Shown piece by piece: positions 59,234 through 64,000 of a stretch of 64,000 bases of DNA; positions within the stretch are counted from its first letter, which is position 1, and each line of letters begins with the position of its first letter. Both the position numbers and the translations under genes were made by a program. Below the pieces are notes generated by a model that had not been told where the DNA came from, ran no database searches, and saw only the letters and a program-made list of their open reading frames with translations. Source of the DNA: Bin87 sp965115825 (lineage in GTDB: Bacteria; Chloroflexota; Dehalococcoidia; Lucifugimonadales; UBA3495); contig OZ220464.1 in assembly GCA_965115825.1 (NCBI GenBank), positions 1,488,001 to 1,552,000 on the forward strand, in the 5' to 3' direction.

Positions 59234-62200
59234 ATGCGAAGCAAAATGAGAAAACTGACTTGGTCAGCGTCGCTGGTGGCGGCTTTGGCTGTCGTCGGCG
59301 CGCTGGCGCTCTATGGCGTATTGGCTTTGCCCAGTGCGGGCGTTGCCGACGCTCAGGCCAATCGGTGTGCGGATAGTGGAGCGGGCTTTATTACTGCTCC
59401 GACCACTGCGCCGGCGGCGCCTACGGTGACGGCGCGCAATATGGCGATGGCGGTGGATATCGCCGCTCCGGCCAGCAACGCCGACGCAACCGCGCTGGGC
59501 AGCCCGGAATATACCGGGTTCGACCTGGAGTACCGTAAGGGTAGTTCGGGAGCCTGGACGGCCTTTACCGGGACGATTACGCTGAACACGCGGGACCTTT
59601 CCGGGGCGGCGCTGATTACCGGGTTGGAGAACGGCGCTGCGTACAATGTGCGGGTTCGGGTAACCTGTGGCCCGGGAACCGGGGAATGGAGCGCGGCTTC
59701 GGGTGATGCAACGCCGGCGGCGGCTGTGCCTGGTAAAGTACGTAATTTGAAGGCGGAGCAGAGGTATTACGGGAGCTCCAGCTCGTACGGTGCCAACGCC
59801 CCCTTTGCCATACTCAACGTCAGCTGGGATCCGCCGGCGGACGATGGCGGGAGCCCTGTTACCAGCTACAAATTTGAGACGTTCAAAGGCGGAACGGGGA
59901 ATACCATCGCCGCCAATCCTACCAAGATCACTACCGTTTCAAGCAACACATGGCAGAACCCGGACGCCGCCAGCAGGGGAGGCGATATCACAGATGTCAG
60001 AGCTACTCTCAACTCTAACCATGCTGCCGATGATTTGTGGGTGAGGTTTAAGGTAGCGGCGAACAACGCTGTCGGAACCGGCGCTGAGGAAATGGTTGAA
60101 GTCCGGCTCGACGCCGATTTGGAACAGAAGGTGGAACTCGGACCCGAGGACAACGAGGACGCTACCATTGAGTCGGACAGCACCACATCAGGGGCGGCGC
60201 CCAAACTGACGGTGAAGCTGATTAGCCTAGAGGGTAGCTTGCCGGTGGGGGCCAGCGTGGTGCTGTTTTTGGAAGATGACTTCCAAGTGCCGGAGTCCAT
60301 TCCGGCCGGTTCGGTCTATTTCGTGGCCAACTCGCCCCGTTACACCTCAACGGGCAACGGCGCGCCGGTGTTCGTCACGGAGCCGCCGGAGATTGAGACC
60401 GACGACTACTTTGACGCCGATAAGGACGACATCAGCATTCGGGTACGCATTCCTGATATGTGCACGGGAGATTCGGACGACTGCGACGGCCCTAACGGGG
60501 TTTTTCATGGGCAGGATGTGACCATGGTCATCCTGAACAGTTCGGGCATCAGAAACCCGTCCGAAGCGGGGCAGCACACGGTAGCCTACACTTTGCTGGG
60601 CTTTAACGATGATGCCCCCGGCACGATAGGGCTGGTCGGAGGGAGGATACCGCGGCTTAAGGATGCCAATGGCATGGAACGCAGCGCCGCCAGCCTTGCT
60701 GGCAATCTGCCAGCCCGGAAAGGCGTGTACCTGACGACGCTGGCCAAAATCTCCCTGTCAGACGTGGATGGTGAGCGTGGTGATGAGGTTACGGTGTCGG
60801 GCAGCGGGTTCAACAACGGGGTTTCGGCAGCGGCCTATGTGAACCAGCGGATGGCCGCGCGGTTCGCCGTGGCGCAGTGGTGGGAGACGCTGAACTGCGC
60901 TGGCATGAAAGCGGCTATGGGGCCGGGGGCAGGTCAGGAGTTCTGCTTCCACTACACGCTGGACACTGCGGCGATGACCTATACCGTGGCCGACAAGGAC
61001 AAGGCGGCCAGCGACAAGGTGTTCGCCCGGCATCTGTGCGATGTGGGCATCATCGGCAAGGGCGAACGGGTGGCCAGCGCTACCGTGGGCAGCGATGACC
61101 GGGTTGCCATTCCCGTTACGGTTACCGTGCCGACGTTCAAGCCGGGCAACGACAACCTCATCTGCGTGGCGGATGGCGAGGGCCGTTCGTCGGGCGCGGA
61201 CTATGAGGATTTTGAGCTGCTGCCGTCCGTCCGGGTGTCGCCTGCCGAGGCTCAGGTGGGCGATACGATAACCGTATTCGCGCAGGACTTTCCTACGCAG
61301 GGCGCCGGGTTCATGGAGTTGAAACTCGCCGGGCAGACTGTGATGAAGAGCGGAACTGGGGACGACAACGTTGGCGCGGTGTCGCTGGTCAGCGTGTCGT
61401 CCACCAGCATCAGCTCGGACGGTTCGGCTACGGCTACGTTTGACCTGCCGCCGCATATCAACGGCGTAGCGTTGGAAGGCACCGTGCGGATTGATGCCAT
61501 GTGGGGCGACAAGTCCGAGGACGCCAAGGTTACCATCCAATCCGCTGTGCTCAACGTCAGCCAGCCGTCAGCGCGGCCCAACGAGATGGTTACGCTGACT
61601 TGCGTGGGCTTCGGGTCGGGTTCCGGCAACGCCATTATGGCGGAGAAGATTACCCTGGACGGGGTGCCGTTGAAGGTTCACTCGGACTCGCTGAACAGCG
61701 ACGGAGAGGTTCCTGTGTCCAGCGCCGGGCGGTGCGTCTTCGCAGCAGCCATCTGGCCGGAGTCTGGTGGCGGCGCCAACCCGGCTTTGACGCCGGGAGC
61801 CCATACCATCAAGGTTGTCGACAAGAATGGATACACCGGCAGCGTGGTTATTACCATCCCGGAGCCTGCGGTCAAGGTTACGCCGGCGGTGGCCGGGCCT
61901 CGGGATGTGGTTACTATCTCCGGGGAGAACTGGCCGGTGGACAACCCGGACAGCACTCGGCTTGATGCCATCACCATCACTGTTACCGATGGTGAACGGG
62001 AGCGGGAGTACAGCCAGTACGCCGATGGCACCGGGCGCTGGTTCGTCGAGCATCAGGTTAGCGGCGCGGTTAGCATCCCGTCCACCAGCCGGATTGAGGC
62101 CAAGTACAGCGATTTGGTGCGCTTGGGTGAGTACTCGGTGCCGGCGTCCATCATCACGATTGAGCCTGGGGAGTGTCAGCCTGGGGACAGCGTGATGCTG

Positions 62201-62686
62201 TCGGCGTCTCGGCTGCCGGTGCATTCCCGCATCGACCGGGTGGAAATCGGCGGGCGGGATGTGAAGCCTACCGGGGCGCCCAGCACTGACGGCGATGGCG
62301 CCGTTACCGTGGCGGGCGTCGTCTGTCCGGGTCTGGATGAAGGCCGGTACAGCGTGCTGCTGGAAGTTGAAGAGACGGTTGCCATCGGCGAGCTGGCGAT
62401 ACTGTCTGAGGGGCCCTTGGGGCAGGAGACGCCGGTAGCCGAGGCTTTGGCTCCGCTGGGCGACAGCTTGGCGGCGGTGTTCTACTTTGACGGCATCGGC
62501 AAGGAGTGGCTGTTCTACGACAGCCGTCCGGAGTTCGCGGAGCTGAACACCTTGACGGAGCTGGTGGCGGGCGAACCCTACTGGGTTCTGGTCACCGAGG
62601 ACGTTGAGGACGTAGCGCTGGGCGGCAAGAGCCGCAGCCTGACGTGCAGCGCCGGCGGCAACTGCTGGAACCTGATGGTCTGGTAG
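59234..62686 (+). CDS. Giant secreted/surface protein 3 (Fn3-like head, IPT/TIG-like repeats)
   Basis: A 1150-residue paralogue of surface protein 1. A signal peptide (MRSKMRKLTWSASLVAAL, then AVVGALALYGVLALPSAGVADAQA) is followed by Fn3-like units (GSPEYTGFDLEYRKGSSG; PADDGGSPVTSYKFETF) that differ clearly from copy 1. From the IPT/TIG-like array onward (VLNVSQPSARPNEMVTLTCVG ...) the sequence is almost identical to copy 1, ending SLTCSAGGNCWNLMVW. The ATG at 59234 follows GTGAGGAG by about 9 bases; a GTG at 59216 is part of that site. Probably a cell-surface or matrix protein. Confidence 0.88.
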   Translation: MRSKMRKLTWSASLVAALAVVGALALYGVLALPSAGVADAQANRCADSGAGFITAPTTAPAAPTVTARNMAMAVDIAAPASNADATALGSPEYTGFDLEYRKGSSGAWTAFTGTITLNTRDLSGAALITGLENGAAYNVRVRVTCGPGTGEWSAASGDATPAAAVPGKVRNLKAEQRYYGSSSSYGANAPFAILNVSWDPPADDGGSPVTSYKFETFKGGTGNTIAANPTKITTVSSNTWQNPDAASRGGDITDVRATLNSNHAADDLWVRFKVAANNAVGTGAEEMVEVRLDADLEQKVELGPEDNEDATIESDSTTSGAAPKLTVKLISLEGSLPVGASVVLFLEDDFQVPESIPAGSVYFVANSPRYTSTGNGAPVFVTEPPEIETDDYFDADKDDISIRVRIPDMCTGDSDDCDGPNGVFHGQDVTMVILNSSGIRNPSEAGQHTVAYTLLGFNDDAPGTIGLVGGRIPRLKDANGMERSAASLAGNLPARKGVYLTTLAKISLSDVDGERGDEVTVSGSGFNNGVSAAAYVNQRMAARFAVAQWWETLNCAGMKAAMGPGAGQEFCFHYTLDTAAMTYTVADKDKAASDKVFARHLCDVGIIGKGERVASATVGSDDRVAIPVTVTVPTFKPGNDNLICVADGEGRSSGADYEDFELLPSVRVSPAEAQVGDTITVFAQDFPTQGAGFMELKLAGQTVMKSGTGDDNVGAVSLVSVSSTSISSDGSATATFDLPPHINGVALEGTVRIDAMWGDKSEDAKVTIQSAVLNVSQPSARPNEMVTLTCVGFGSGSGNAIMAEKITLDGVPLKVHSDSLNSDGEVPVSSAGRCVFAAAIWPESGGGANPALTPGAHTIKVVDKNGYTGSVVITIPEPAVKVTPAVAGPRDVVTISGENWPVDNPDSTRLDAITITVTDGEREREYSQYADGTGRWFVEHQVSGAVSIPSTSRIEAKYSDLVRLGEYSVPASIITIEPGECQPGDSVMLSASRLPVHSRIDRVEIGGRDVKPTGAPSTDGDGAVTVAGVVCPGLDEGRYSVLLEVEETVAIGELAILSEGPLGQETPVAEALAPLGDSLAAVFYFDGIGKEWLFYDSRPEFAELNTLTELVAGEPYWVLVTEDVEDVALGGKSRSLTCSAGGNCWNLMVW

Positions 62687-62727
62687 GCTGCGCGTAAGCT
62701 GCGCTTACCCGATAGTTGGGAAGCGGC

Positions 62728-62769
62728 AACGGCAGGGGCGGGTCTGCGGGCCTGCCCCTGCCGTTTTTA
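62728..62769 (+). terminator. Intrinsic terminator of surface protein 3
   Basis: Stem ACGGCAGGGGC/GCCCCTGCCGT (11 bp) with a 14-base loop followed directly by TTTTATT, 42 bases after the stop. Confidence 0.85.
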
Positions 62770-62890
62770 TTAGGACTGACTGGCCGAGATTTCCGACTCC
62801 CCGGTAGCGTTGCGTAATGGGGCGGTAGTACGTACAATTGGGCCAACTTGTTTGGGAGAATCCGGGAAAGGCCCGGTTCAGGAGATTGTC

Positions 62891-63121
62891 TTGACAACCG
62901 CAGAGCAAACCGAAATCATCCTTTACACGCACCCGGACTGCCCTTTTTCAGCGCAGGCTAAAATGCACTACCGGCGGCAGCGCGCCCCTTATACCGAGAT
63001 TGACGTTGCCAAGCAGCCGGATCAGATACCGGCGCTGCTGGAACTGTCGGGCGGTGAGCGGATAACCCCGATAATAGTGAACAACGGCGTCGTTACCATC
63101 GGCTTCGAGGGCGGCTTTTGA
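62891..63121 (+). CDS. Glutaredoxin-like protein (CPFS, single Cys)
   Basis: A 76-residue glutaredoxin fold. Strand and active site EIILYTHPDCPFSAQAKMHYRR have one Cys (CPFS), like the Uxx-star/monothiol group. TEIDVAKQPDQIPALLELSGGERITPIIVNNGVVTIGFEGGF follows with the TP cis-Pro and GF(E)GG glutathione-type end. The start is a TTG at 62891, as AGGAG at 62880-62884 lies 6 bases upstream; an earlier in-frame start would add 27 residues without a ribosome binding site. It may act in thiol exchange or Fe-S handling. Confidence 0.8.
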   Translation: MTTAEQTEIILYTHPDCPFSAQAKMHYRRQRAPYTEIDVAKQPDQIPALLELSGGERITPIIVNNGVVTIGFEGGF

Positions 63122-63162
63122 GACTTCTAGAGCAGGGCCGTGGGCTCTGTTGAAAGCGCTCC

Positions 63163-63194
63163 TTACCCTCCCCTCGCGGAACGGGGGAGGGTAA
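63163..63194 (+). terminator. Hairpin between the glutaredoxin-like gene and recA
   Basis: Perfect 11-bp stem TTACCCTCCCC/GGGGAGGGTAA, loop of 10. The tail after it is not T-rich (TTGGTGG), so termination may be partial. Confidence 0.5.
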
Positions 63195-63211
63195 TTGGTG
63201 GTAAAACGATA

Positions 63212-63240
63212 TTGATTTTTCGGAACCCAAGTGCTATTAT
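63212..63240 (+). promoter_or_regulatory. Sigma-70-type promoter of recA
   Basis: TTGATT (-35) and TATTAT (-10) with a 17-base spacer, about 107 bases before the recA ATG. No SOS box that I can recognise overlaps it. A small hairpin (ACGAC-GCGAAA-GTCGT) lies in the leader. Confidence 0.75.
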
Positions 63241-63346
63241 CTTGTGCAAACATAACGCGCAACTTCATTTTCCCAGCGCGGGAACGACAGAGAGGAGCGC
63301 GAGAATTACGACGCGAAAGTCGTCAAAGAGCGTGTGAGGTTATAAA

Positions 63347-64000
63347 ATGGCAATCAACCCGGAAACCCTGAATCTGGACAAGGACAAGCTGGCCGCCCTG
63401 GAAATTGCGCTGGGCCGCATCGAAAAAGACCACGGCAAGGGCGCGGTGATGCGCGGCGACGAGCAGGTCGCCCATCTACTGACCAACGCTATCTCCACCG
63501 GGTCCCTGTCGCTGGACTTGGCGTTGGGCGTCGGCGGACTGCCCCGCGGAAGAGTAACCGAAATCTACGGCGGCGAATCAGCGGGGAAATCGACGCTGGC
63601 GATCCACATTATGACCGAGACCCAGAAGCAGGGCGGGCTCGCCGCCTATATTGACGCCGAGCACGCCCTAGACCCGCAATACGCCGCCAATTGCGGGCTT
63701 GACCTGGACAACCTCCTAATTGCCCAGCCGGATTCCGCGGAGCAAGCTTTGGACATTACTGAAAAGCTGGTGAGCAGCGGCGCCGTTGACTCCATCGTGA
63801 TTGACAGCGTGGCCGCGCTGGTTCCCCAAGCGGAAATCGAAGGCGACATGGGCGACATACACGTGGGGATGCAGGCCCGTCTGATGTCCCAAGCCTTGCG
63901 CAAACTGACCGCCACCATCAACCGCTCCCGAACTGCCGTGGTGTTCATCAATCAGATTCGCGAGAAAATCGGCGTCAGCTACGGCAGCCCGGAAGTAACC
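63347..64000 (+). CDS. recA: Recombinase A (5' part, runs off the window)
   Basis: RecA strand-exchange ATPase; the first 218 codons are present. The start ATG at 63347 follows GTGAGG. Marks are the N-terminal helix AALEIALGRIEKDHGKGAVMR, SLSLDLALGVGGLPRGRVTEI, a Walker A GGESAGKSTLAIH (Gly for the more common Pro, Ala for Ser, Ser for Thr), YIDAEHALDPQYAANCG, IVIDSVAALVPQAEIEGDMGD, MQARLMSQALRKL and FINQIREKIGVSYGSPE. Everything visible fits a functional RecA. Confidence 0.97.
   Translation, partial: MAINPETLNLDKDKLAALEIALGRIEKDHGKGAVMRGDEQVAHLLTNAISTGSLSLDLALGVGGLPRGRVTEIYGGESAGKSTLAIHIMTETQKQGGLAAYIDAEHALDPQYAANCGLDLDNLLIAQPDSAEQALDITEKLVSSGAVDSIVIDSVAALVPQAEIEGDMGDIHVGMQARLMSQALRKLTATINRSRTAVVFINQIREKIGVSYGSPEVT

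Overview
The window is bacterial chromosomal DNA, visibly GC-rich (roughly 60% or more by eye) and densely coding. There are no rRNA, tRNA, CRISPR or transposase genes that I can see. The gene mix fits a Chloroflexota bacterium, possibly of the Dehalococcoidia/SAR202 kind: several acyl-CoA, thiolase and DUF35 functions, hydantoinases, MFS carriers of the oxalate/formate-antiporter type, minCDE, and giant secreted proteins with fibronectin-III-like heads. That placement is inference; no marker gene was aligned.

Layout. 1-9.4 kb is a purine operon on the plus strand: guaA, purD, two unknown genes, purE, a HAD phosphatase, purB, purC, two DUF3105 genes and purS. 9.4-11.1 kb holds thioredoxin/glutaredoxin-like genes, an ABM monooxygenase and a 59-residue Asn-rich protein with its own promoter and terminator. 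11.2-19.2 kb is on the minus strand: a GSA-aminotransferase-like enzyme, an MFS exporter, minCDE with a small membrane protein, a thiolase, and an HMG-CoA-synthase/DUF35 gene split by an 11-base G tract. 19.6-22.6 kb is a tight plus-strand run of an amidohydrolase, mug, thpR and an AlkA-type glycosylase. 22.6-25.9 kb has ffh and an ABC-2 exporter.

26.0-30.3 kb carries the first giant surface protein. 30.4-39.7 kb is metabolic: an acyl-CoA-dehydrogenase-like flavoenzyme, a dimeric alpha/beta-barrel protein, a divergent PEPCK-like protein followed by malate synthase (gluconeogenesis and glyoxylate cycle), a Uma2 nuclease, a 5'-3' exonuclease and a TPR protein. 39.7-41.1 kb is a more AT-rich, patchy stretch with vsr and a broken duplicate of the TPR gene start. 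The second giant surface protein follows (41.1-45.6 kb). 45.8-58.5 kb has an MFS carrier, hyuA/hyuB, an unknown gene, an NHL protein, dnaA, a DNA methyltransferase, a GNAT and another MFS carrier. The third giant surface protein is at 59.2-62.7 kb, then a small glutaredoxin-like gene and the 5' part of recA, which runs off the end.

The most interesting signal is the control region of surface proteins 1 and 3. These are inverted copies about 30 kb apart with almost identical C-terminal halves and different N-terminal heads. Both share, in order: an extended -10 promoter, five tandem copies of a 16-bp repeat, a strong Shine-Dalgarno with a six-residue leader ORF, a 60-nt hairpin that begins inside the leader stop codon, a palindromic element, and then the gene's own ribosome binding site. 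This looks like a conserved leader with an attenuator-like design that I do not recognise from any described system. Copy 1 is also bracketed by 62-bp inverted repeats. Two homopolymer tracts (G11 in the HMG-CoA-synthase-like gene, C6 ahead of surface protein 2) sit exactly where one base restores a sensible reading frame.
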